From Photorhabdus laumondii subsp. laumondii (GTDB lineage: Bacteria > Pseudomonadota > Gammaproteobacteria > Enterobacterales > Enterobacteriaceae), in NCBI RefSeq assembly GCF_003343245.1, contig NZ_CP024901.1, forward strand, positions 3,100,001-3,164,000: a DNA stretch of 64,000 nucleotides, in the 5' to 3' direction. Under the pieces are notes generated by a model, which saw only the letters and a program-made list of their open reading frames with translations, ran no database searches and was not told the DNA's origin. Positions 21,426 through 33,500 of the stretch are shown one piece after another (positions within the stretch are counted from its first letter, which is position 1; each line of letters begins with the position of its first letter). The translations under genes and the position numbers were made by a program.

Positions 21426-21623
21426 TTATGCGTACGGCAAGCAAGCAACAACCAGGCCCAGATCACCTTTGGAGACCATGCCCTTTGGACGTAAATGACG
21501 TTTACGCTTGGTTGATTTCTTAGTCAGAATGTGACGAAGGTTAGCACGCTTACGCTTAAAACCACCACTTGCGGTTTTTTTAAAGCGTTTAGCGGCGCCG
21601 CGTACTGTCTTAATCTTTGGCAT
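21426..21623 (-). CDS. rpmI: 50S ribosomal protein L35
   Basis: A 65-residue basic protein, [20 protein letters not shown], of the L35 family. I use the ATG at 21621-21623, which gives the invariant family N-terminus. A frame from 21635 adds four non-family residues. The gene sits between infC and rplT as in E. coli, and the 97-base spacer upstream is where the L20 repression site would lie. Confidence 0.97.
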   Translation of the reverse strand: MPKIKTVRGAAKRFKKTASGGFKRKRANLRHILTKKSTKRKRHLRPKGMVSKGDLGLVVACLPYA

Positions 21624-21720
21624 TTTAATTTCCACTTTGCATTGTAAATTATAACGAATTAGTCAGGCGAACAAGCCCCAATCAGATGAACCGACAGGAG
21701 CTTATTACTTGATTGCCTAA

Positions 21721-22260
21721 CTATTTCTTCTTAGGAGCGAGCACCATTACCATCTGACGGCCTTCAATCTTCGAAGGGAAGGATTCGACTACCGCCAGTC
21801 CATCCAGATCGTTGCGAACTTTGTCAAGCATTTCGATACCAATCTGTTGGTGCGCCATTTCACGCCCACGGAAACGCAGGGTAACTTTGGCTTTATCGCT
21901 ATTCTCCAGAAAACGCTTCAGGTTGCCTATTTTTACCTGATAGTCGCCTTCCTCTGTACCAGGACGGAATTTAACTTCCTTAACCTTAGTAACCTTTTGT
22001 TTTTTCTTCTGTTCTTTGGTTGACTTACTCTTCTCATACAGGAACTTGCCGTAATCCATAAGACGGCAAACCGGCGGCTCAGCATTCGGGCTGATTTCAA
22101 CTAAATCAACACCCTCTTCCTTAGCTTTTTCAAGCGCTTTTCCCAGACTGACAATGCCAATCTGTTCGCCATCTGAACCTGTTAAACGAACTTCAGTAGC
22201 GCGAATCTCTTCATTAATACGATTAGGACGCGCTGGTTGAATTCTTTTTCCGCCTTTAAT
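21721..22260 (-). CDS. infC: Translation initiation factor IF-3 (AUU start)
   Basis: A 179-residue protein that starts at an ATT codon (22258-22260), reading (M)[26 protein letters not shown] lies upstream, and the start is 3 bases after the thrS stop. An ATG-only reading would begin at 22059 and lose the whole N-terminal domain. The rare AUU start is conserved in enterobacteria because IF-3 itself discriminates against it, giving autoregulation. The C-terminal domain ([12 protein letters not shown], ending VMVLAPKKK) is intact. It prevents premature 30S-50S joining and checks initiator tRNA. Confidence 0.96.
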   Translation of the reverse strand: MKGGKRIQPARPNRINEEIRATEVRLTGSDGEQIGIVSLGKALEKAKEEGVDLVEISPNAEPPVCRLMDYGKFLYEKSKSTKEQKKKQKVTKVKEVKFRPGTEEGDYQVKIGNLKRFLENSDKAKVTLRFRGREMAHQQIGIEMLDKVRNDLDGLAVVESFPSKIEGRQMVMVLAPKKK

Positions 22261-22263
22261 ACC

Positions 22264-24192
22264 TTATTCCTCCAATTGATGAAGATTGCGACTGCGTATT
22301 TCTATCAGCAGTTTTTCGATGAACCCGTTAACATCAATGCTGCCCAAATCTTTACCACGGCGGGTACGAACAGAAACTTTCCCTGATTCGACCTCTTTTT
22401 CACCACAGACAAGCATGTAGGGCACACGACGTAGAGTGTGTTCACGGATTTTAAAGCCAATCTTCTCGTTTCTCAAGTCTGCTTTTGCACGAATGCCAGC
22501 ATCTTGAAGTTTTTTTACTAATTCCTGTACATAATCAGCTTGGCTATCGGTGATATTCATCACCACTACCTGCTGTGGGGCAATCCATGTTGGGAAGAAA
22601 CCCGCATACTCCTCAGTTAGGATGCCGATAAACCGTTCCAGTGAACCCAGAACCGCTCGGTGAATCATTACAGGAACTTTACGTTCATTATTTTCACCTA
22701 CGTAGGACGCACTCAAACGACCTGGTAGTGAAAAGTCGAGCTGCACAGTACCACATTGCCACGCACGATCCAAACAATCATGCAAAGTAAATTCAATTTT
22801 CGGTCCGTAGAAGGCACCTTCACCTGGCTGATATTCAAATTGAACACCATTTTCTTGTAGTGCTGCCGCCAGAGATTCTTCCGCTTGATTCCATTGTTCC
22901 TCAGTACCAATGCGCTTTTCCGGGCGGGTTGACAGCTTAACCACGATTTTTTCAAAACCAAAAGTGCTGTAAACGTCATACACCATCTTAATGCAACTAC
23001 TGACTTCCCGGTGAATTTGCTCTTCTGTACAGAAGATATGAGCATCATCCTGAGTAAAACCCCGAACCCGCATCAAGCCATGTAATGCCCCTGATGGTTC
23101 ATTACGGTGACAACTACCAAATTCAGCCATACGTAACGGCAAATCACGATAGGATTTTAACCCTTGGTTAAAAATCTGAATATGCCCCGGGCAGTTCATC
23201 GGTTTAACGCAATATTCACGGTTCTCTGAAGAAGTGGTAAACATATGCTCACCGTAGTTTTCCCAGTGACCCGTTCTTTCCCACATAACACGGTCCATCA
23301 TAAACGGACCTTTAACTTCCTGATATTGGTATTCTTTCAGTTTGGTCCGGACAAAAGTTTCCAGCTCACGGAAAATAGTCCAACCATCATTATGCCAGAA
23401 TGCCATACCTGGAGCTTCTTCCTGCATGTGGTATAGATCTAATTGTTTACCAATCTTACGATGGTCACGTTTAGCCGCTTCTTCCAAACGTTGCAGATAA
23501 GTATTGAGCTGTTTCTTATCAGCCCACGCGGTACCGTATATTCGTTGCAACATTTTATTGTTGCTATCCCCACGCCAATATGCCCCTGCAACTTTCTGCA
23601 ATTTAAAATGATGGCAGAAACGCATATTTGGCACATGTGGGCCACGGCACATGTCAATATATTCTTCATGATTATAGAGACCAGGACGATCATCTCGACT
23701 GATGTTTTCATCCAAAATTTGTACTTTATAATCCTCACCACGAGCAACGAAGGTATCACGAGCTTCTTGCCAGTTCACTTTTTTCTTGATGACGTCATAG
23801 TCTTTTTTGGCAAGTTCCAACATGCGCTTTTCAAGCAGTTCAATATCTTCCTGCGTCAGGGCACGGCCAAGATCAACATCATAGTAAAAACCATTATCAA
23901 TAATCGGACCAATAGCCATTTTCGTATCTGGCCATAATTGTTTAATCGCATGGCCCAGCAGATGAGCGCATGAATGGCGGATAATTTCCAGCCCTGCATC
24001 ATCTTTACTTGTGATGATGGCAAGATTTGCATCTGAATCGATTAATTCACAAGCATCCACTAGCTCACCATTTACGCGGCCAGCAATGCATGCTTTCGCT
24101 AAACCAGGACCAATATCACAGGCAACATCCATTACAGAAACGGCATGGTCAAACTGGCGTTGGCTACCGTCAGGAAGAGTAACAACAGGCAT
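22264..24192 (-). CDS. thrS: Threonyl-tRNA synthetase
   Basis: A 642-residue class II synthetase. It has a TGS domain (first 60 residues), an editing domain with [10 protein letters not shown] and YIDMCRGPH, a catalytic core with the zinc Cys region VKPMNCPGH, motif 2 [28 protein letters not shown] and motif 3, and a C-terminal anticodon-binding domain. It charges tRNA(Thr) and removes mischarged Ser. It is the first gene of the translation operon. Its leader carries the autoregulatory anticodon-mimic hairpin, and the ribosome site AAGGAT lies upstream of the ATG. Confidence 0.98.
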   Translation of the reverse strand: MPVVTLPDGSQRQFDHAVSVMDVACDIGPGLAKACIAGRVNGELVDACELIDSDANLAIITSKDDAGLEIIRHSCAHLLGHAIKQLWPDTKMAIGPIIDNGFYYDVDLGRALTQEDIELLEKRMLELAKKDYDVIKKKVNWQEARDTFVARGEDYKVQILDENISRDDRPGLYNHEEYIDMCRGPHVPNMRFCHHFKLQKVAGAYWRGDSNNKMLQRIYGTAWADKKQLNTYLQRLEEAAKRDHRKIGKQLDLYHMQEEAPGMAFWHNDGWTIFRELETFVRTKLKEYQYQEVKGPFMMDRVMWERTGHWENYGEHMFTTSSENREYCVKPMNCPGHIQIFNQGLKSYRDLPLRMAEFGSCHRNEPSGALHGLMRVRGFTQDDAHIFCTEEQIHREVSSCIKMVYDVYSTFGFEKIVVKLSTRPEKRIGTEEQWNQAEESLAAALQENGVQFEYQPGEGAFYGPKIEFTLHDCLDRAWQCGTVQLDFSLPGRLSASYVGENNERKVPVMIHRAVLGSLERFIGILTEEYAGFFPTWIAPQQVVVMNITDSQADYVQELVKKLQDAGIRAKADLRNEKIGFKIREHTLRRVPYMLVCGEKEVESGKVSVRTRRGKDLGSIDVNGFIEKLLIEIRSRNLHQLEE

Positions 24193-24213
24193 TTAAAATC
24201 CTTATCTACAGTG

Positions 24214-24234
24214 GTGACCCACACGAAAGGTCAC
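24214..24234 (-). promoter_or_regulatory. thrS translational operator (anticodon-mimic hairpin)
   Basis: In the mRNA, GTGACC (24229-24234) pairs with GGTCAC (24214-24219) around a 9-base loop containing CGU, the anticodon of a tRNA(Thr). In E. coli this operator domain lets ThrRS bind its own mRNA and block the ribosome. It ends about 20 bases before the thrS start codon, the same spacing class as in E. coli. Confidence 0.85.
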
Positions 24235-24500
24235 TTGAAGGAGTTTGATATTCAACTAAAATAACGATTTAAATTATTATCTCGTCAATCCATTAAAGTT
24301 TGGTACTAAAATTGGTACACAATGTAAAAAGTGACTACCTTCAATACCGAAACACCGCGAAAATATACCACCAACAACCAGTCAGGTCACGGCGATGTTT
24401 AGTATGGGTAAAATCATTTGCATTTATTAGTCGAATCCATCTAATGAAATAATAGGGTTGAGGAAAAACAGATAACAATTCTCTTCAAAACACATATAGA

Positions 24501-24530
24501 AAACCCGGCATAATTTATATATGCCGGATT
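24501..24530 (-). terminator. Terminator after the NRPS gene
   Basis: A perfect 8-bp stem CCGGCATA (24505-24512) / TATGCCGG (24520-24527) with a 7-base AT loop. It lies about 40 bases beyond the NRPS stop and is followed on the minus strand by GTTTTC. It would end the NRPS transcript before the thrS promoter. Confidence 0.75.
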
Positions 24531-24569
24531 ATTATACGGATACAGGATCGTTTTAGTCTCTTTAAGCCA

Positions 24570-27500
24570 TTACTGAACCTCTTCGTTCCAACCCACTGCC
24601 AACGCCATATTTAAAGCCTGAACTAAAGCAACTTTATCCTCATTATTCTCCAACAGACTAAAATGGTTACCCGAAATCGGAATTAACCGAAGCGAAGAAT
24701 CGGGTAATACCTGCGCCCAACCTAACGACGAACCCATGTTTAAAGGCTGTGGTTCAATATCCATAATTTTAGTATCTATAACAACAGGAACAGATGGAGA
24801 AGATTCCATTGCATAGAATTGATGCAGCGTTATCGCTGATACTTGCGGCTCATAGTCTCTAACTATTTGTGCATAATTTGCTATCTGCTCCCAACGTTTT
24901 GCGATTAAATCGGCACGCAGATTCGCCGGGTATAATGCCAATTTCTGCGCCGTTTCGATAAACTGCACCAAATTTAACTCATCAATTCGCCGGTACAGTG
25001 CCGCCATTTCTTCAATATATCCGTCCTCTGCCTGCCTCGCCAATTCAATAAAAAATTGAAGTTTTGGTGGCGTTATCCGTTGCCTGTAATAATGAGGAGC
25101 AGGCGTATCTATCAGACCGAGGAAATTAACCACCTCACTGGAATACAGAAGTTGTTGGGCAATCGCGTAAGCCAATATGCCACCGGAAGAATAACCACAT
25201 ATCCGATATGGACCTTCCGGTTGAACCGCTTTCATAAAGTTGATCATTCTTGTCGCTTGCTCTTCCATTGTCGACATTGGTTCTTCACTGATGGACGGCC
25301 AAGGCAGTGCATAAATCGGGTAGCCTAGATGAAGCTGTTGAGACAACCCGAACACATAGGAATAATCACCCATCCCACTGGGCACAAAGAATAACGGTAA
25401 ACCTGTTCCATCAGATCGCACCGATATTGCGCTATTTCTCGGTTGAGACAGCTTATCTGATGTCATTTTCGCGGCCAGTTCAGACAGAACAGGGAATTGA
25501 AACAGATCATTCAATGTACAAATAAGTCCATGATTAGCTGCAAGATTTATCATCCGCATAGCCAACAGTGAGTGACCACCCAAGGCGAAGAAATTGTCAT
25601 ACCGGCTTACCTGCTCAATCGCCAGTAATTCACACCAAATAGCCACCAATACGGTTTCCATTTCTCCTTGTGGCGCTTCATAGACCTGCCGGGCAAACGC
25701 TTCATTGCCTGGAGCTGGTAACGCATGACGATCCAATTTACCGTTGGGAGTCAACGGAAAATCATCCACACGCACAAAAACCGACGGCACCATGTAATCC
25801 GGTAAAATGGCACTCAGGTAAGTATGCAAGCTATTAGCCAGTCCTTCATCCTCCTGTGCCACCACATAAGCGACCAAACGTTTGTCCTGTCCATCACCTA
25901 GCACCAACACAATGGCCTCTTGTACAGTTGGATATTCCACCAACCGTGCCTCAATTTCACCCGGCTCAATACGGAAACCTCGGATTTTAATTTGCTGATC
26001 GTTACGGCCCAAGAACTCCAAATTACCGTCTGGCAGGTAACGGGCTAAATCTCCTGTTCGGTACATGCGGGCATCAGGTAAATCACTAAATGGATCAACA
26101 AGGAAGCGTTCAGCCGTTAACTCAGGACGATTGAGATAGCCACAGGCAACCCCATCCCCACCGATATAAATCTCACCGGTTACCCCCTGCGGCACTGGCT
26201 GGCCATAGATATCCAGCAGATAAACCCGCGTATTAGCTATTGGTCGACCAATAGGGATCTGGGTCATTCCCGGTGATAATGCCGTGATGCGGTAGGTGGT
26301 GGTAAAGGTAGTGCCCTCACTTGGCCCGTAACCATTCAATAACTGTTGAGGCGGGCCATCACGCAGAACCTGCGCTATCGCATGCGGATCCAGCACATCG
26401 CCGCCGACAATCAGGATTTTGAGCTGCGGAAGAACCGTGGACAACTCTGCCGCTAATCGGTTAAACAACCCGACACTCAACCACATAACAGTGACTCGAT
26501 AAGCCTGTAATGTTTGGACAAACTCCTGCGGCGTCAATACAGTAGTGTGATCAATTACCACTAGTGTTCCACCATTAAGCAATGGAGCCCAAACTTCAAA
26601 GGTACTAGCATCGAAAGCCGGATTAGCCTCAAAAGCCACCCGATCATCCGGCCCGATTTCAGCATACCCATTATTAATCACCAGTCGGACCACGGCCCGA
26701 TGCGGCACCATTACCCCTTTTGGTGTGCCAGTCGAGCCAGAGGTATACATGATATAAGCCAGATCGGTACTGGAACGAGGTAAATCAAGATTGAGGTAAC
26801 CTTCTTCCTCAATATCGTCTACCTCATCGGCAAAGCAATACAGGGGAATATCCAGGTCAACTGGAATATCCGTAAGCAACAATTTGGCTGAACAATCGCT
26901 TATCAGCCAATGCAGCCGTTCGTCCGGTATACGGAGATCGAGTGGCACATAAACAGCCCCGGCCTTGAGGATAGCCAACTGAGCTATCACCAGTTCAACA
27001 GAACGTTCTAACAGTACAGCCACGCGATCATCCGACCTAATCCCAAGCCCGATTAGCCGGCGAGCCAGCCGGTTAGCACGAGCATTTAATTCCGCATAGT
27101 TGAGAATGTATTCTCCATACATCAGCGCTATCGCATCAGGGGTTTTTTCTGCCTGTTGTTCAAACAGCCGGTGCATGCAACATTGGTCAGGATACAACGC
27201 TTGGGTTGCATTCCAGCTCTCCAGCAACAGCTTCTTCTCAGCTTCCGGCAAGATATTCAGCAACCGTATCGGTGTCTCCGACTTCTGTTCAAGCGCCTCT
27301 GCCAAGCTTTCCAGTGCCTGTTGCATATAATCACATATCCGCTCCGGATCAATCGGTTGAACGATTTGCGTCGTCAGCCCAAGTGCATTACTAAAATCCT
27401 CCACCGACAAAACAAACGGGTAATTAGTGCGCTCTTGCTCACCCTGAAATTCAATGCCATTGGTAACTTCATCCGTGACAATCACGGGCGCATTATGCCG

Positions 27501-30500
27501 GTAGTTCAACAAAGCACTAAAGAGTGGAATTCCATTTTGTACCCCGCTGCAACGTTGAGCCAATGCCAGTGAAGCGTGCTCATGTTCCAATAATCCAGCC
27601 AGCCGAGTATGTGCAGCCTGTACACTCTCCTGCACCGGGGTATCATCCATATCCAGCCTTAATGGCAATGTATTAATAAACAATCCCATGCCGCTGTCAC
27701 CACCTTCCCCTGCCTGCATCCGCCCAAACAGCACGGTACCAAACACCACTTTCTCCTGTCCGCTGGTACGTGACAGCACCTGTGCCCAAGCCAAATGACA
27801 CAACGCAGCCAAACTAACGCCCAGACGCCGAGCCTGATGACGTAAACGGTCATTCAACATGGCAGGCAACATCCGGTGTGATTGGGCCACCTGTGAACCA
27901 TCCCGATGTACCTCCGTCAACCCGAATGGTAACGTCGGTTGATCCACCTCTGCCAACATATCGGTGAAGAAGCGGGTATGCTCGGCCTGACTCATCCCCA
28001 GCCGAGCCTGAGCCACCAGATTGCGGAAAGGAATCGGAACAGGCAAGCTGTCCCCCTGCCCGGCAAGGTACGCCTGAACTTCACGGTTCATCACATCCAT
28101 TGCGGTATGGTCGCCAATCAAATGATGCTGCAATTGCAATACGATCCAACGACCATCCGTCTCTTGTGCAATAACAAAACGTAATAGTGGTGCCTGTCCT
28201 AAATCAAGACGATGCTGACGCGGGTCAAAACGTTGAGACAATTGTTCATAAACTGGCCCATCTGCGGGATCCAACGTCAATTCAGTCACTGATAACGACG
28301 CTTGACGCCAGACTACCTGAGCCGGAACTGATAATCCTTGCCAAACAAAGGCAGTACGCAGGATGTCATGGCGATTAATCACCTGTTGCACTGCCGCCAG
28401 ATAACGATCCAGCAATGAACGATCAGCAAAGGCTATAGGATAAGCCAACAGATACGGATCGCCTTTGTTCGCCAGTAAATGGTGGAACAGAATACCGTCC
28501 TGCAACGGAGACAAGGCATAGATATCCTGAATATTGGCCATCCCTCCCGGCACTTGTTCCACAATATGGTCAATCTCAGGCTGGGCCAACTCAATCAGCG
28601 GCAACATCTCAGGTGTAAGTACCGTGGTCGCCGGGGTGATGACATTCGCCGGTACTACCACTGCCCGAGACAGCCCTACTGTTTGCGCAAATGCGGATAA
28701 CACCGGGGATTGGAACAGATCACGTACCGCCAGTATTAGCCCCGCGTTACGCAGGCGCTCAATCATCCGCACCGCCAACAATGAATGCCCCCCCAACGCA
28801 AAGAAGCTATCATGCCGACTGACCTGCTCAACGCCTAACAACTCGCTCCAGATAGCAGCCAGTGTGGTTTCTGTCACCCCTTGCGGCGCTGCATAAACCT
28901 GCCGAGCAAAAGCTTCTTCCCCCGGTGCCGGTAACGCCCGACGGTCCAGCTTGCCGTTTGGTGTCAAGGGGAAGGTATCCAGGCGTACAAACGCTGCCGG
29001 TACCATATAATCCGGCAAAATAGCGCTTAGATGAGTACGCAGATGGTTAACCAACTCTTCATTCGCTTCTGCTGCTACATAAGCTACCAACCGTTTGTCC
29101 TGGCTGTCACCCTGTGCCAACACAACAGCTTCACTCACCGCCGGATGTTCCATCAGCCGGACTTCGATTTCCCCCGGCTCAATACGGAAACCACGGATTT
29201 TCACTTGCTGGTCATTACGGCCTAGGAATTCCAGATTACCGTCTGGCAGGTAACGGGCCAAATCCCCGGTGCGGTACAAGCGGGCATCCGGCTTATCACT
29301 AAACGGATCTAGCAGAAAACGTTCCGCGGTCAGTTCAGGGCGATTGAGATAGCCACAGGCAACCCCATCTCCACCGATATAAATCTCACCAGTTACCCCC
29401 TGTGGCACTGGCTGACCATAGGTATCTAACAGATAAACCCGCGTATTGGCTATCGGTCGACCAATGGGGATCCGGCTCACTTCCGGTGATAATGCCGTAA
29501 TGCGGTAGGTGGTAGTGAAGGTGGTACCCTCACTCGGTCCATAACCATTCAATAATTGTTGAGGCGGGCCATCACGCAGAACCTGGGCAATGACATGTGG
29601 ATCAAGAATATCACCGCCAACAATCAGGGTTTTGATTTGTGGCAACACCGGGGACAACGCTGTCGCCAGTCGGTTAAACAGCCCAACACTCAGCCACAGT
29701 ACGGTAATGCGATAAGTCTGTAATGCCTGAACAAACTCTTTCGGCGTCAGCAATGTGGCGTGATCAATCACCACTAGCGCACCGCCATTAAGCAACGGTG
29801 CCCAAACTTCAAAGGTACTGGCATCAAAAACCGGGTTAGCTTCAAACGCGACCCGATCATCTGCCCCGATTTCAGCGTACCCATTATTAATCGCCAGCCG
29901 AACCACCGCACGATGTGGCACCATTACCCCTTTGGGTGTGCCGGTCGAGCCAGAGGTATACATAATATAGGCCAATTCGGTACTGGAGCGGGGTAAGTCA
30001 AGATTACAGTGATCTTCCTGCCTGATAGCGTCCATCTCATCATCAAGGCAGAACTGAAGGACCGCTAGGTTAACCAAGATATCGGAGAGCAATAATTTGG
30101 CTGAACAGTCGCTTATCAGCCAGTTTTTCCGCTCGTCCGGCATCCGGGGATCGATCGGCACATAAACGGCTCCTGCCTTGAGAATAGCCAACTGAGCTAC
30201 AACCAGCTCAATAGATCGTTCTAACAACACCGCGATCCGATCATCCGACTGTACCCCGCGCTCAATTAACCGATAGGCCAGCCGATTGGCGCGGGCATTT
30301 AATTCAGCATAGCTGAGAATGCGCTCTTCATACACCAGCGCTACTGCGTCAGGGGTTTTCTCCGTCTGCTGCTCAAACAGCCGGTGAATACATGTCTGGT
30401 CAGGATATCGCGTTTGGGTTGCATTCCAGCTTTCCAGTAATAGCTTACGCTCCTCCACGGTCAGGATATCGATTTTCCCAACTGGCTGTTGAGGGTTAGC

Positions 30501-33500
30501 CGTCATCTCTCGCAATACGGTATGGAGATAGCCCACCTGCCGCTCAACGGTCGATTGATCAAACAGGGTGGTGGCATAATTCAGATAACCGACAATCCGT
30601 CCATCCATCTCAGACAAATTCAGCTCAAGATCAAACTTAGCGATATCAAAAGATCGCCCAACAGGTGAAATGGTCAGTCCGGGTAACATCCAGTCCCTAT
30701 TTTCATTGCTCTGCCAAGCAAACATCACCTGGAACAATGGGGTATGCACCAGTTGGCGCGACGGCTGCACGATTTCCACCACCTGTTCAAACGGGAGATC
30801 CTGATGTTCCTGTGCCGCCAGTGCGGTTTGTCGTACACGCGCCAGCAATTCCGTCACATTCGGTGCACCGGATAAATCCATCCGCAATGCCAGCGTATTC
30901 ACAAAGAAGCCGATCAGGGATTCCACTTCTTGCCGACTGCGGCCCGCACTTGGGGTACCGATAACCACATCATCCTGACCTGACAGGCGCGACAAAACCG
31001 TCGCCCAAGCGGCCAACAGGGTCATAAATAACGTGACACCCTGCTGTTCACTCAGGCGCTTGAGAGATTGGGTTAACTCCGCATCCAAACTGACGAGTAA
31101 GATATTCCCGGCAAATGACTGCTGAGGAGGGCGTGGCCGATCAGTAGGCAAATCCAAGAGAATCGGTGCGTCAGCCAGCTTCGTGCGCCAATAATCAGAT
31201 TGGGACTGTATCCGTTCAGCCGACAGCCATTGTCGCTGCCAAGCGGCGTAATCAGGATACTGAATCGTCAACGGTGGCAACGGATCTGGCTGCCCCGCCA
31301 GAAATGCGGTGTAAAGGGTGTTTAATTCACGCATCAACACGCTGACAGACCAACCATCGAAAATAATATGATGCAGAGTCAGTAGGAATACATGTTCATC
31401 ATTAGCCAGTTGTACCAGACTGGAGCGGATTAATGGGCCACGGGTAAGGTTAAATGGTACTTCGGTTTCCTGAGCAGAGAGAGAGGCAAGCTGCGCATCC
31501 GCATCAGGTGCGTTACGCAGATCATATTTTTTCATCGGCAAACCTGATGCTGCCGGCAATAACTCCACCTGCGGCTGACCGTCAACGGCAACGAAGACAG
31601 AACGCAACGCTTTGTGGCGGGAAAACAGTGCATCAAGCGCCTGCTGCCAAGCAGCGATATCCAACCGACCACGCAAATGCAGGGCCACCGGAATATGATA
31701 GGTTTCACTCACTCCATCAAACTGGGACAGGAACCACAGACGCTGTTGCGCAAATGACAACGGCAATTTACCCTCACCAGATAGTGGTATAATGACCGGT
31801 AGTTTGCTGCTCTGCTCATTCAATCGAGTATTTATCGCTTCAGCAAAATCGGCCAAAGCAGGGAATGTAAACAGCGTAGACAGTGGTAATTCAATCTCCA
31901 ACGCCGCTATCCGGTTCATCATCCTCACCGCCAATAACGAATGGCCGCCCAGTGCGAAAAAGTTGTCGTACCGGCTAATCCGCTCAACGCCCAGTAATTC
32001 ACGCCAGATAGCGGCTAATGTGGTTTCCATCTCTCCTGACGGTGCGGCGTAAATCTGCCGGACAAAAGCCTCTTCCCCCGGTACCGGTAATGCCCGACGA
32101 TCTAGTTTGCCGTTCGGGGTCAGCGGGAAGGCATTCAGGCGTACAAAAGCCGCCGGCACCATATAATCCGGTAAGATTGCGCTCAAGTGTGTACGCAGAC
32201 GGTTAACCAGCGCCTCATCCGCTTCTGCCACTATATAAGCTACCAACCGTTTGTTCTGCTCATCACCCAGCACCAACACAACAGCCTCTTGCACCGCTGG
32301 GTGTTCCATCAATCGGGCTTCGATTTCCCCCGGCTCAATACGGAAACCGCGGATTTTCACCTGTTGGTCATTACGGCCCAGGAACTCCAGATTGCCGTCT
32401 GGCAGGTAACGAGCCAAATCCCCGGTCCGGTACAGGCGGGCATTGGGTTCATCACTGAACGGATCCGACAGAAAACGTTCTGCGGTCAGCTCAGGACGAT
32501 TAAGGTAGCCACGCGCCACCCCCACACCACCAACATACAACTCACCCACTACTCCCAGCGGCACTGGCTGGCCGTAGCTATCCAACAGATAAATCTGGGT
32601 GTTGGCCGTTGGATGGCCGATAGGCACTAACATATCCGTGTAGTCTGGTGGACAACGCCAGGTCGTCGCACACACCGTGATTTCTGTCGGGCCATAGGCA
32701 TTAAACACCGTTGCCCGACGACTCAGTGCCTGAAGCAGCATTACGCTAGGTGCTTCACCACCGAGTATCACCGTAGGTCTTATCGTCATTTCCGGTAAAT
32801 CGGTCCTTTCCCGGAGAAAGGCTGGGGTCAGACAGGCATGGGTCACTGCCTGTTGCTCCAGATAATGCCAGAGACGAAGCGGGTCCTGCCGGACGATATC
32901 GACTGCGATAATCAGACTGGCCCCACTTCCCAACGCCACCATGATTTCCCAAACACTGGCATCAAAACTCAATGAGGCAAACTGCAATATCCGGCTATCC
33001 GAGTGAACGTCAAACTGGGCAATTTTATCCCAGACAAGATTGATTAGCCCACGATGCTCAACCATCACACCTTTTGGTGTACCGGTTGAACCTGATGTGT
33101 AAATCACATACGCCAGATGCTGTGCAGTCAGTGCGGTCACTTGCGGGTTACTGTCCGGCTTATCAGGCAGCGTATTCGGATCCAGTACCGTGAGTCCTGA
33201 CAGTGCTTCCTCACCCAATGCGGCACATCCGACATTGTCCGCCAGCAAAATAGCCGGTGCTGCATCGGTCAAAATATGTGCCAAACGTTCCCCCGGATAA
33301 GCCGGGTCCAATGGAACATAGGCACCACCCGCTTTCAATACCGCCAGCAAGCCTACGACCATCGTCGGTGAACGTGTCACGCAAATCGCTACTCGCTGGT
33401 CTGGCGCAATACCCAACGCAATCAGTTGATGGGCCAGTCGGTTAGCGCGGGTATTCAGTTCCGCATAGCTGAACGTCTGTTCTTCATACACCAGCGCCGT

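Larger units (their letters stand above)
24193..24569 (-). other. thrS leader and promoter region
   Basis: 377 bases between the end of the giant NRPS gene and thrS. It contains the NRPS terminator hairpin near 24505-24527, the thrS operator hairpin at 24214-24234 and a candidate -35 TTGACG (24281-24286 region, minus strand) with a weak A/T-rich -10 beyond. It also has a direct repeat TTGGTAC (24300-24306 and 24312-24318). No gene is seen. Confidence 0.55.

Noticed and set aside
21721..22059. infC as a 112-residue protein from the ATG at 22059
   Set aside because: It omits the whole IF-3 N-terminal domain, which is fully encoded upstream from the ATT at 22258-22260.
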